Positions 34,241 through 45,983 of a stretch of 64,000 nt of DNA are shown one piece after another. The notes beneath the pieces are model-generated. The model searched no databases. It had not been told where the DNA came from and saw only the letters and a program-made list of their open reading frames with translations. How positions within the stretch are numbered: the first letter of the stretch is position 1; each line of letters starts with the position of its first letter. Source of the stretch: Gautieria morchelliformis (taxonomy: Eukaryota; Basidiomycota; Agaricomycetes; Gomphales; Gomphaceae). The DNA lies in assembly GCA_015179125.1 (NCBI GenBank), contig WHVA01000056.1, forward strand, positions 1 through 64,000, given 5' to 3'. The position numbers and the translations under genes are program-made.

Positions 34241-35175
34241 CAGAAAGGAGCGGACACTATAAAATAAAGAACGTGGTCAGAGGGTAAGAATGAGATCCAA
34301 GAGGGAATCAAGATTGTTCAGAGCAAGAGCAAAGCGATGAGACGTTGGGTGATTGGAGTGTCGGCCATTGCCGGGTACCACCGCATGGCCATGCACTAGT
34401 AGTGGAGGGCGCATTCATTCTTCATCCACTCTGTCATGTCATATTCTAGACCACGTTACCCTGTGTACCTAGGACTTCGGCCATATGGTCAAGCACTATC
34501 AGGACGAGAGAACCTTGGCGCGACTACTTCGAATGAGCCCCATGGAGGATATCTCATGAGCCAGATTCGTGCTCGTTTTCTTGTCTGACTTCAACGATCA
34601 CAGCTGGTTCTTGAAAATGTAACGAAACTACTATGCAACCAGGTCGGATGGGGGAGTCCATTCGATGACTCACGATCCCGTGTAAAACAGATTTCTTTGG
34701 AGAAGAGGTAACAGCCTTTCTATGCTACCACGATGACACACTTCATGGGCGACAGAAGAAATGGCAGAGAATGCTCAGCTCTCGTCTTTCGTGGACCCCT
34801 TTGCGCTCGGTGACTGGTCAAATCGACACTTGGTCCGAACAAATTTCGTTCGATCAAGAAACATCAATGTAACAAACGATGATGGTGCCACAATTCTCAA
34901 CTCGACAAGCTCTCTCCACATCCCACCCATCCCGGGTGAAATAGATTAAATGCCAGGTATGAACCAAATGCCTTGGCGGGCAGACTGGGACTGTACTTTC
35001 ATAGATATAATACATAGTTGTCTAATATTAGCCTAGTATCAGCTATTGATATAGACGCGCACCACATCTGCAATATTTTGACCACTAGTTGACCACAAGT
35101 ACCAGCCCACTCCTTGTCACCCTTTCCACCTACACTCCTCTCACGAGAGACAGTCGCAACTTGCGGGCACTGTAC
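34241..35175. promoter_or_regulatory. Divergent promoter between polarity gene and PMT gene
   Basis: 935 bp between two divergent start codons, with no convincing gene inside. A small frame at 34761-34949 has no support. A CTATAAAATAAAG sequence at 34257-34269 lies close to the polarity-gene start but reads on the plus strand. Shared regulation is possible but not shown by the sequence. Confidence 0.5.
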
Positions 35176-38100
35176 ATGTCTGGTAACTTTCGGGCTCGCA
35201 AGGCTCCAGCTCCAGCACCGTTCGCCAGCGGTCTTCCCCAACCATCCTCGCAGCGCTTTCCAACACGACCTCAGGATATCCTCGATGCAGATCAACGTAG
35301 AGATGCTGCTAGACTGGATCCCAAGCATGTTCCCTCACGGAGAGCACCCCATCCATCCGGTGGTCTCCGCATAACATCTGGAGAGTGGAAGCTTCTCTTT
35401 GGGGTATGCTTCGTGGCTGTAGCAGTCAGGCTATTCCGTCTTTCAAAACCGAATAGCGTTGTGTGAGTTTCATATATATCAGGGTGGTCGTGATCTCACT
35501 CTCTTTCCCAGTTTCGATGAGGTGCATTTCGGCAAGTTTGCTTCAAAGTATATAAAAACACAATACTACGTCGACGTACATCCTCCCTTGGCCAAACTCT
35601 TGATCACTCTCGCTGCGTTTATCGGTGGATTCGATGGACAGTTCGATTTCAAGGATATCGGAAAGTGAGTTTGCACATTTACTATGACTTGTCTCTCACC
35701 ATGGTCTTCAGGATTTATGAGAGTGTACCTTATGTGATGATGCGATTACTTCCGGCTACCCTCGGCGTGGCACTTGTGCCAGTAACCTATCTGACAATTC
35801 GTGCTCTCGACTGCCGCGCAACTACAGCGCTTCTCGGCGCCCTCTTCGTCACCTTTGAAAATGGTCTAATCACCCAGTCGCGTCACATTCTCCTAGACTC
35901 CCCCCTCATATTCTTCACTGCGCTTTCGACCTTCTTCTGGGTTGGGTTTTCGAACGAGAATGACAAGGGCGAGCCATTTAGCGAGGTGTGGTGGGCCTGG
36001 CTTACCTTAACCGGCCTTGCTCTCGGCGCTGTTGTCAGTTGCAAATGGGTCGGACTGTTCACTATTGCCACTGTGGGAATCTCCACCATCAAACAACTTT
36101 GGATTTTGCTTGGCGACATTAGAGTGTCTCCGAAGCTTTTTATGAGGCACTTCATGGCCAGAGCTATATGTCTCATTGCCGTGCCGATCGCCTTTTATAT
36201 GTTTATGTTCGAGATTCACTTCTTGATTCTGCAGAACTCTGGGGATGGAGATGGATTTATGAGTTCAGAATTTCAACACACATTGGGAGGGCGTCAGATG
36301 GCGGATACGTATGCTGGTGTGTAGTGAATATTGTCTGATCTTGATTTTTTGATCTGAGTAACGTTTGTTAGACATCGGATTTGGTTCAGAGGTTTCCATT
36401 CGGCATTGGAACACACAAGGTGGATATCTTCATTCGCACCCACACAACTATCCTGGTGGGAGCAATCGTGAGCGACTTTTTTGTCACCCTCACCCTCCCG
36501 CATTCTCATATACTGTCAGAGCAACAAATTACCCTGTACCCGCACCGCGACACGAACAACAACTGGCTCATTGTGAATGCTACCGAAGGGGGCACCAGCT
36601 TCTCAGTTGACTTCTCAAATGTTCCTTTTGAACCTGTTACAGCTGGGATGCACATTCGCCTGCACCATATAATGACGGAGAAGCGGCTACACTCGCATGA
36701 CGTCCGCCCGCCCATTTCTGAAGTTGATTTTCAAAATGAAGTATCAGCCTATGGATTTTCGGGATTCATGGGTGATGCCAATGACGATTGGATTGTTGAG
36801 ATCGATGAAGGAGACAAGCGTGACCGGGAGAGTAGCAAACGCCTACGGACGCTGCGTACGAAATTCAGACTGCGACATCTGTTGACAGGGTGCTACCTCT
36901 TCTCACACAAGGTGAAGCTACCTGAATGGGGCTTCGAGCAGCAGGAAGTGACTTGCAACCGAAACGCGGTTCGAGACAATTCGTTATGGTACGTCGAGAC
37001 AAACACGCACCCGAACTGTACGTGGCGATTTTCGCTTCCAGTCTGGCGGGTTTTTAACGATGTGTCTAGTGTCAGAGAACGCCCCAAAGGTCAATTATAA
37101 GACGCCCGGATTCTTTTCCAAGTTTTTTGAGCTTCAACATGTGATGTGGACAACAAATGCTGGGCTAACCGACCGACACACGTTTGACTCACGTCCCAGC
37201 TCATGGCCGCGGCTTAGTCGAGGAATCGTGAGTACCGTCCTCATATATGTACATTGTTGTAACAATGTGTACAGAATTTCTGGGTCAAAGATCATCGCCA
37301 AATCTATCTCATCGGGAACCCTGTTGTGTGGTGGTTAAGCACAGCCGCCGTCTTGATATATGGGATTGTTCGTGGGTTCTTGATTCTTCGCACCAAGCGT
37401 GGCTATCAAGACTTCAACCATAGTACGTCCCATTGTTCTTTATCGATCTTCACCAGGCGTGTTTATGCGACCACAGCTGTTGTGGTTAAGTACGATCAAC
37501 TCTGCGGCTTCCTCGCACTTGGCTGGTTCCTTCATTACTTTCCGTTCTATCTCATGCAGCGGCAGCTCTTTTTGCACCATTATTTCCCTGCGTTATATTT
37601 CGCCATCTTGCTGTTCTGTGGAATATTTGATCTCATTACGTCAACACTCCGCCCGCGCATCCGATTCCAGATCGCGACTGTTCTCATCGTTGTTGCTATA
37701 TGGACCTTTGCGCACTTCAGCCCACTTGCATACGGGAGTCCATGGACGAAGAGTAAGTGTGTGAGCTCGAAGTGGGTGAAGACGTGGGACTTTGCTTGGT
37801 GAGCGGATACTTGATTTTTTACTTTGCAGAGGGCGTCAACTGACTGCACTGCGCGTGATATCAGCAACGAGTTTTTGGATGATGTGAGCCGTCGCAGATT
37901 GTCTCGATACGATACCATCTAACCAACATACTATGCAGTACTCTCAATACAAGGGACCCGTAATGCCCACACCCAACAAATCCATCGTGCCAATATCCAC
38001 CGTTGAAGCACCAGGACGTGCACCAATCGTCGTTCAAGATGATGTCATGGCCGAAGACGACAAAAATGACCCAGAGCAAACTACCTCTGTCTTTGACAAA

Positions 38101-38562
38101 ATCGAGCCTGGACGCGACATCTTTGCAGGTGAGGTGGTGAAGAACATCGAATCCAAGCAGCCTGTACCACCCATACGCCCCGAGGAGGAGCCCAAGGAGA
38201 TCAGCTCGTTTTTCCAAACTGAGATAGCAGGGATGTCCACGGAAAAGCAGCCCGAACCAGTACTCCTTCCTGATGAGAATGCTGCTACCACGCCTTCCTC
38301 CGACACCCCTGTAGCTGCTACCCCTTCATCTTCACCATCAGCCTCGACCTCGACCCCGACCTCCTCGTCAACTTCGTCAACATCTCACTTAGTTGAGATG
38401 TCGTCGTCTGATGCGCCACCTGCATCGTCCAGTGATGCAGCCAGGACTACCACACTTGGGATGCCGCCACCAGTTGCAAATCAACCTATTCGACCCGTGG
38501 ACCATGCTGACGCAGAAGCAGAGCGTGTTCGACAAGAATTATTCCCAGCGGGCAGAAAATAG
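35176..38562 (+). CDS. Protein O-mannosyltransferase (GT39, PMT family)
   Basis: Ten exons (35176-35462, 35512-35664, 35712-36316, 36372-36467, 36520-37017, 37070-37227, 37275-37422, 37477-37798, 37865-37883, 37939-38562) give an unbroken 969-aa frame. Domains: cytosolic N-terminus; first TM helix ([15 protein letters not shown]); catalytic loop with the Asp-Glu pair in [12 protein letters not shown]; several TM helices; MIR repeats with [12 protein letters not shown] and [10 protein letters not shown]-terminal TM bundle ([21 protein letters not shown]); and a Ser/Thr/Pro-rich tail of ~200 aa. PMTs transfer mannose from dolichyl-phosphate mannose to Ser/Thr in the ER, needed for wall glycoproteins. 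The subfamily (PMT1, 2 or 4) cannot be settled without alignment. A fragment of exon 5 recurs at 50648. Confidence 0.95.
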
Positions 38563-39890
38563 ACAAATAAAACGCAGCTTTCACCTGCGCTTGTATGATA
38601 ATATCTAATGAAGGGTAATATGGGAAGCAGTAATTTATATGACTTTATCATGCCTAGGAAACCCCGTGAACAATACTGGTAGACGGTCAGAGATAAGCTA
38701 TGAGTGTGGTCTGACGGGGGCAATAAAGCTATATACGCTACGGGGCACTGATCATATTGGCGCGCGACGACAACAAGAGCTTGGAGAATGCCGCATCCGC
38801 AATTATACACCATGCACACGTAGGCTCAACGCCAGGCGGAGACGGAGGATCGCCCTCCAACGCCATACGACGTACACGCCAACTGCCTGGGTGTTCTGGG
38901 CTACGTATGACTCTCAGAACAATTACATCTGGAGTGCCAGGGTGCTGGAGGGAGGGTTGCAATGTTGACTGTTGTATATTAGTTGGCAGATTGGGGTTCG
39001 CGCACACGACGGCAATGGGAAGGGATCGCGAGAGCTACCTGAGCACGACACCCAAACGTTAAAGTAATTCCATAAAGGGCCATTACTTATGATACTTACA
39101 TGATTATTTACTTTTGCTCTCGGCCTCATCTTCGATGCCCGGCTCTCTTGCTCTTGCACCCAAAATGATAGAAGCTTTACTTGAAATGTTGATTCTGCGA
39201 CCAAACAATAAAAACTGGCTTCATGAATCGCTGGTCAGTCTGTGCAAACCACACTAATGGTATTCTGCCTCCTCGGGCCAATATTGCAGGGAATGTTGGA
39301 GCAGGGAGGTCGGTGTTGTACCTAAGTGGGATCAGGTCGGCGTGGATTTACCGTCTTCATCCCTTCGTCAAGCACATCAACGTCACGTCGTGATCTCCCG
39401 CCGTATTCCACTTGGTGATGCTTACCTGGGGGCGACATGATGCAGGCGTACCTGGCACTCAAGGGTCCGGGCATGCAGTGACGGCCATATTGGAACGTAC
39501 GGATTAGGTATCGGACGGTGGGAGGTGTTCCGATATGAAGCTCAGGGTAGTGTGGATCATAACATCGTTGCGATTTTATGGAAAGGTACCGAAGTGCGGC
39601 GCGTACCAGAGCAACGGAACCAGTGCTGGTTTTTGTCTCATAAATAAATAGAACCTGCCTGTTAAATTTAATGACCTTTTCCATGTTGCGTTACGGGGCG
39701 CTACAAATATTTCACCGGTATCGTTCCAGGGTCGGTAATTGCACGCGGCGTTCCAACGCGATCTACAGCGTGATTTGCCAGAGCACATGTTAATACATTA
39801 GTCAACATTCGAAACAGACTGTCCCTTCTAGCTTTTTTCCACTGGGAGCCAATCACAGCGTCATCTCCAACAGTACACGACAGCGCGGAA
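38563..39890. other. Intergenic spacer
   Basis: Between the PMT stop and the inner end of the right repeat arm. No frame carries a recognisable motif. The spacer is not shared with the left-hand side of the island. Confidence 0.5.
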
Positions 39891-40071
39891 AACACCTGCG
39901 AGCTTGATTCGTTCGAACAACGGCGTTTGGCGAGTCCCTGAGATCGCGCCGATCCGGGTGGCCATTGGAATAGTGCACGCAGCATCACTATATAAGTGCT
40001 CAGGATATCCACTCTCTTCGAGTAATCCTCCCATCGGGTAGCTGGAGGTAGTCGTATTGATGGTAGATGGG

Positions 40072-40458
40072 TCATCTTCCATCAATATCATTGCCTACAG
40101 CTCCGGCGGTTGGCTCCTCGTCCTCGGACGGCGCTCGTCCGCTCGAATCCTGCGCTCTGCTCGCCGTGGTCCGTCGCAATGACCGACTGCCTCGAAGTTC
40201 TCGGTGTATCCCGGCAGTTGAGCTGCGGGTCCGAGGGCTGCTGCATCCACGAGCTGTCCGGCCTTGGGCCTCTCTGATCTTGATCGCCTTCGTCTTACGC
40301 GCTCCCCGTTGACGGCGGCTTCGAGCTGGGAGTGTGTCCGGTATGGGGAGCGGCGGGGTGGCCATGCGTGGCCTAGCTTTAAGAGGTGGTAATATGAGGT
40401 GGCGATAGTCGTCCTGAAGATGAAGCTCTTGAATGCGGGGTAGCTGCATGGTGTTCAT
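40072..40458 (-). CDS. Hypothetical basic protein in the right arm
   Basis: A 128-codon frame starts MNTMQLPRIQELHLQDDYRH and continues Arg/Pro/Ser-rich (LPARSRRQRGARKTKAIK). The counterpart in the left arm (from 28636) has a deletion near the start that shifts the frame and further indels, so only this copy is open. Alternative frames after ~residue 70 are equally open, and a spliced model cannot be excluded. No family recognised. Confidence 0.3.
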   Translation of the reverse strand: MNTMQLPRIQELHLQDDYRHLILPPLKARPRMATPPLPIPDTLPARSRRQRGARKTKAIKIREAQGRTARGCSSPRTRSSTAGIHRELRGSRSLRRTTASRAQDSSGRAPSEDEEPTAGAVGNDIDGR

Positions 40459-42948
40459 GAGTTCTCTAGAGACGACGAAAAGTGGTGGGGAGAAGAAAGC
40501 TTGAAGAATGCGCCAGGCTTATATATGAGCATACCGCAAAGAAGCCTCTGAATCAATTAATAGCTCGCATTGCGGGCATCAACCTTCTTGTGTGAACAAT
40601 GAGTACGCGATCTATTGAACCCTATTGAGGCCTCGAGTCAGACACGTCGGTGTCTGGTGCTTCTGGTTGACAGCGAGCGGAATGTTGATTCAAAATACAC
40701 CTAGAAACTGGAAAAACTGCATGTTTGACCTACTGTACGCCGTATTAGATGGTCGGCGCTACTCACAGAGAAGAAATAAACCGTATATCCGGCACGGTGG
40801 TACATCGGCCAAGGCTAAATTGAAGACCGGGCGGCTGCCCCTGGTCGTCCTGACGTACTAGTGACCGAACTCAGCGTGACACCTGAAGTAGCGCAATAAC
40901 CACTCGTGTCTGGCTCTCTTCCAGCTCTCCTGGCCTCCAGCGACTCAAACTCGCCTTCGTATGAGGTTCCGACGGATCCGACGGTTTCTGGTGTTACTTA
41001 GCGCACAAGCTGCTAGTAATATAACCGTGATACTGTCGGCCATGCATATCAACAACCTGAAAATGGTCAATAGTTGAATCAATAGTATGGCAGGCTTATC
41101 GGGCAGGTGTTGACGTACCACACTGCACTCGTCAGGAATTTCGACGCTGCTGGTCCTGTTTGGTCAATGGACAATCTTGACTTTTGAGCACGGGATGGAG
41201 GCCTTCTGTCGATGTCCTGCACATATGCCTACTTGTTCCTTGTCACTTTGATGGCAAATCATCTCTTCAACTTCCCAGAAACCTCTCGTTCAGGTTACGC
41301 CTCCCATTGACGGATTCCACAGGTAGGTCGGCCATTGCCATTGCACTCTCTCCCAATATCACGGCCGGCTGTCTCACGAGCAGACATCTATACTGTGGTG
41401 AGATACTCGGCGAACGACAGGTGAAGTTATGTTTACATACTTGTCGACTGATCATGTCCCGTCGCCGCGGTCATCATGGCTGGGTTGGCCGGCACGGAAA
41501 TATATGGTTGTAGGTCTCTAGTCGTGACTCGAGCTCGGCGAGGACGTTATGACCTGGACACAAGTCTTTCAGGTCAACCGCTGCTCAAACATATTTAGTA
41601 CGAAAGACTCGTCTCAGTGAAATGTTAGGTATGTTCCACATACTTGAATTTGTGGATCAGCTTAGCAACTCGCGCCTTATACTTATGTTCGGTACGATAC
41701 ATAGGCTTTTCTCCAGGCATGGATATCAGGCTAGCGTGAGACACATCATGAGCTTTTCAAATACTGACGTGCAACGGTATGCGATACATACCTGTTCACT
41801 GTTCTCCCCGGCGGAAAGCGGTGAGCGCTGTTCTACACCCAATATATCCCAGGTCGCAATTCGTGCTGATAGCCTGAAGAGGTCAGGAGGAGATCAACAC
41901 TCATACTATTTCCATGGAAACTGGTAGATTTTCATACCACAGGTATGACTCCTTGACAGCCTCTGGCGAACTTTCAGTGGAAACTTCAGAGACTGCTGTC
42001 ATTGTCCATCATTGAGTTAAAGCTTATGAACAGGGCAGGTAAGTCCATAGGGAACCTAGGGACAGCTGATTTCTATGCGAATCGATGTGGAAGAGGTTGT
42101 ATCTGTGACCTGACCGTGACTCTGTTCGAACAATGAAGATAAGACGCACAATGTGAGTCATTGTTAGTGGTTAGTGCCATCTTTCGCATAAGCACTTTAC
42201 TCATCAGTGCCACTTCGTTTCTAGGCATGGCGACACGTTAAACAGCTGCTGCCTGACCCGCAGTAGAGCGCCGACGTCGCCAGCCATCGCGTGTGTTGCG
42301 GCCTCGCTCGGAGCACAATATATCGAGGTTCTTCTAGGAAGTTCTATGTGTCAGGAGTGTGGGATTCCGTTTCTTCAACAAAGGCCTCATATCAGAATGT
42401 CTGAGGGAATGTACCTCAAGACGTCCGGACTGCCGGCCCATCGGAATCACTCCTGGTCACGTCTAACCCAAATCAGGTCACAAAATCGCGCTCCGATGCT
42501 TCATGGGAACGTGCACCTCCACTTATGCGACGTCTATCAGCACTCTGTCTTCTCTCACATTTACAAGCCACGTCAGGGCCATCGCTCAGGTGTAATGTAT
42601 GTAATTCGGCGGCTTTCTATCAGCAGGGTCTTTATCTATACCCACCCCACTCCCTTTCCTCCTCTCCTCTTCCTCCTCAATGTTTCCCGCCACTGTGAGT
42701 ATGCTTACCCATGTGCTGTGTACCTCGAACTCCCAGATAGCCTGGGGCCTACGTGTGTCACACCCGTGCGGTGTCTTTGTTCTAGAGTGACCAGTACACG
42801 GCGGTCTTTACTCTACTCTGAATTTTCTTTTCGTTTTTGTGCCTTCCTGATTTACCGCTCGCTCGCGCTAGGCTCATCATCACCCGCCTCTTCATCAGCC
42901 TCCACAGCGCGAAAAATTAGACGTTACGTCCCGATATCTCCCGCCGCC

Positions 42949-44014
42949 ATGTCCCAGTTGGCGGTGTGACGCCTTCGTTCGTTCGTCCCGATTTCACCAC
43001 CCGCCTTTGCAAGGGTGCGAGATCACTCAAACACCACCACGCCCGTCCGCCTCGGTGATCGTTCCCGCTCTGCCTCCACACAACAGCGCGAGTAGGTTCG
43101 ATGCTGGTGCTGAAGAAGGTAGCTTTCTTATGCGAGTCATTGATGATATTCACGCTAATCTGCTACCTACTTGATATCAGATCATTATCTCCGTCCGCAC
43201 AATCGGGTTTATTACCCGAACCATCTCCAGCCTGCATTCGACAGGATGGCTCGTACGTGCATCACGTATCCATGTGCTCACTACCGCTCAGTCTCTGCCT
43301 GTGCAGCCGAAGACATTGCTCAGTGCGAGCAACGGGGTCCCAACTCCTTGCCTGGTGCCATGCACTTTGCCAGGAGTACAATGCCATGTACATGGCATCG
43401 CGCTATCAAGGCAGTTATATTGGGCTCGCCAACAAAAAAGCTCACAGTGGAGGACCTGTACAATGTCCTCAGCGCTCGGTTCCCATCTTGTGGAGCGGTG
43501 AAACGCGTGAGTTCTCTTCATTCTTTGTTTCGCCCCTTGCTCGACACGTGCATGTGTCGTTTCTATCAGTTTTGATTGCAGAGGCTGGGTGACTCAGGAT
43601 CGCTAGTATATTGGTACTGATGACTTGTTTTTGTTTCTAGGACATGATCACAACCAAGCTGAGGAGAGACTCTCTCTTCACCATGGAAGAGATCCCTGGT
43701 CTGAGTCGTGTATGCCTCCCGGACTAAGCCCCAAGTTGTGCTCTGCTCATTTATGCAATAGGGCTCATGGTGGGTTTACTCCAAGACGGAGAGTAAGGGC
43801 CGGAGACGTCGGAAAGCGAGGAAGGACAAGGAACCTCCCACACATCATCCACCGAACGCCCAGGTGACTCTACATGATGGGCTACGTGTCAGTAAGTTTT
43901 TCTCGAAGCAGAGTTTAGTCATGACGAGTGATCCAATTATCAGAGGACGCGATGCGACACCCTCGACACACCAAACAAAATTACATATTCTCGTCGTGGC
44001 CACCCCCGGAATAG
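42949..44014 (+). CDS. Divergent forkhead-domain protein, copy 2
   Basis: Exons 42949-42963, 43022-43118, 43181-43506, 43641-43709, 43762-43891 and 43944-44014 give a complete frame of 235 aa with all GT-AG borders. The start is GCCGCCATGTCC. The N-terminal ~100 aa are Pro/Ser- then Cys-rich. The forkhead-like domain at ~105-180 is split by two introns, one just before the recognition-helix region (DMITTKLRRDS) and one before the wing (GSWWVYSKTE). A basic stretch (KGRRRRKARKDK) may be the nuclear localisation signal. It differs from copy 1 by few substitutions and no indels. The family assignment rests on the domain pattern read by eye. Confidence 0.7.
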
Positions 44015-44406
44015 TTCCGGGATAGCAACGAAGAGAAAAACGTCTGTATGGAAGCGAGGGTAACGATGGCCCTTGACCTCTCTGGAGGATAGAATGTTAT
44101 GCGAACAGTCAGTGATGGTGGGGGTGTCTGATTGGTATATGCATGTATTTGTGACATCCGCAGTCCAGTAATTACTCTTATCTTCTGTGGTCTCGTGATT
44201 AACATGAAGTCGAGGTCTCCCCGTTATTCGCCTGTTCAGGGTCTGCATCTCCCGGTATCCGCCGTCTACGGAACGCTCAGCCGTGCGTTCAAAATATCTT
44301 CCTGCCTTACCATCATACTCATGAGCACATGAAAAGTACAACTCGCCTTGCACTCTAGAGATTTCCGACGTAGATTTCGGTAAAATTTACCCAAACGGCA
44401 ATAATT

Positions 44407-44681
44407 ACTAATGCGCGTTTGTCAGCGCATTTTTATGAATATACGAGCCAAAAAAAAAGCGTATTCGCGAACGGATACGTAGCCATAAATTCAAGTTTTC
44501 ACGCATTGACATTAGATTAGTAATACATCTTTCCCGCTCACTACCAGCTGCGTCAGTAGTTCTGCGCAGTTTATCACCTCAGCGAGGCTTCCCTCCTTAC
44601 ATCAACAACAGGTTTGGTGGTCCAAACACCTTTTGGGATTCAACTACATCATCTGCTATTGTTCCAGACAACTGGGCACAA
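44407..44681 (+). repeat. Chimeric TE fragment, copy 2
   Basis: Same fusion of an unknown TE end and gypsy RNase H as at 14613-14887, in the opposite orientation. Here the RNase H part runs on into a longer pol fragment. Confidence 0.65.
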
Positions 44682-45240
44682 AGCCTGATGCACTGACCCA
44701 TCAGGGTGATGTGTACCCTAAAGGGGGGAATAGTGGTGCTTATGCATTGGCAAATCTGCATAACTGCCAGTCAATGTTCAAGGCAGGGCAACTCACTCGA
44801 GCCATCATCCTGTACTCTGCATCTCTGTTGACATCCATCCAACAAGGACAGTTGACTGGCCCCTTTTCTTCAGCTCACATCATCTGCCCCCAATCCAAAG
44901 ATCTTGCCATCGTTCCTCTGAACACAACCTCTGACCCCTGGTCACTCAAAAAAGCTGTTTATAAGCAGCAAATGTATGTCCCCGATCATAGTGTCATTCA
45001 CCCAGACATCCTTTGCTCCCTGCATGATCATCAGTTAGCAGGACACCCAGGAATCAGCAAGACATTGAAAAATGTTTGAAGATAGTATCACTGGCCCAAC
45101 ATCATCACCGACAACATTGGCTCCTGTTCCAAATGTCACCATGCCAAATCTATCCACCACAAACCCTTTGGCCCTCTTTGCTTCCTACCTATAGGCAAAC
45201 AACCCTGGGACTTGAGTTCCATGGACTGTGAGGGCAACTC
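44585..45240 (+). pseudogene. Gypsy pol fragment (RNase H end to integrase start)
   Basis: Reads QQQVWWSKHL, FNYIICYCSRQLGTKPDALT and DVYPKGG (end of RNase H), a linker, then the integrase zinc finger (HDHQLAGHPG...; CSKCHHAK after a stop) and PLCFLPIGKQPWDLSSMD at the integrase entrance. It stops at about 45240. Frame breaks include the TGA ending the 44633-45079 frame. It is related to, but diverged from, the family B pol at 9123-11310. Confidence 0.8.
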
Positions 45241-45387
45241 TCCCTAGACAGTGGACTCATGCGGTCTGGTAGAGGAGGATCCAAAGAGGAAAAGCTAAGG
45301 ACCTCTGCTACCAGTGCACTACCTATATACCTCGCACCCCTGGTTGAAGTCAGTGACACCTGCTCCACTCTGACACACATCCACATC

Positions 45388-45871
45388 TGTCAGGGGACAC
45401 CCTGTTTTCCAGTTCTGACACCACACCAAGTTCCGACTCCATTTCTGACTCTGGTTCTGGTTCTGGTTCCATCTCTGACTCCGCTTTCGGAAATGATTCT
45501 GCTTCTGGGAGAACTTCCACCAGTTCTGTTCCCTTTGCCAATTCCACTCTGCTCTCCGACTTCTGCTCTCAGAACAGTGTCGGAAGTCAAGCGACTCACG
45601 TAGTATGTGGCATCAAGGGTCGATCAAGGGTCAGGGAGGTCAGGGGGATGCAGGGTTGATGGTGGGTGCTGAGTGTTGTCCCTGGCTGCAGAGGGTAGTA
45701 TAATATGGGCTCACTGGCATTGGGGGTCCTTAGACTTTTCTCTTCGGATTTCCCCTTGTCAGGTGAGAATCCCTTCTCTTGTATACTCTGTTCATTTATA
45801 CATACTTCGGATTTCCCCTTGTCAGTTGTGTGGTAGTGTGACCTCCACAGCCAGCTAGGGCTTCCCTTACA
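45388..45871 (+). repeat. Family A LTR
   Basis: 484 bp, starts TGTCAGGGGACACCC and ends GGCTTCCCTTACA; opposite orientation to 400-879 and 48771-49260. It is followed by the leader GCAGAAAGGTCTCTCCCC. Confidence 0.85.
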
Positions 45872-45983
45872 GCAGAAAGGTCTCTCCCCTAGAGGACCGG
45901 CGGTTGTACTGGGTGTTGCATTCACCATAGGTGCGTTCGGAATTGGAGATAATGATTCGGAGATCACAACCTCTTCCATACAC

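Larger units (their letters stand above)
39891..44405 (-). repeat. Right arm of the ~4.5-kb inverted duplication
   Basis: Reverse complement of 24672-29191. The inner limit is at 39891 (CACCTGCGAGCTTG) and the outer limit is at 44405 (CCCAAACGGCAATAAT). It abuts a chimeric TE fragment at 44407. It contains forkhead copy 2 and the opposite-strand frame at 40072-40458. Confidence 0.93.

Noticed and set aside
34761..34949. 62-codon frame between the two divergent host genes
   Set aside because: No motif and no splice context; it sits in the shared promoter region.
24672..44405. Idea that the arms are TIRs of a giant Starship-like transposon
   Set aside because: No tyrosine recombinase (DUF3435-type) gene and no target duplication at the outer borders. 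The enclosed genes are ordinary host genes.
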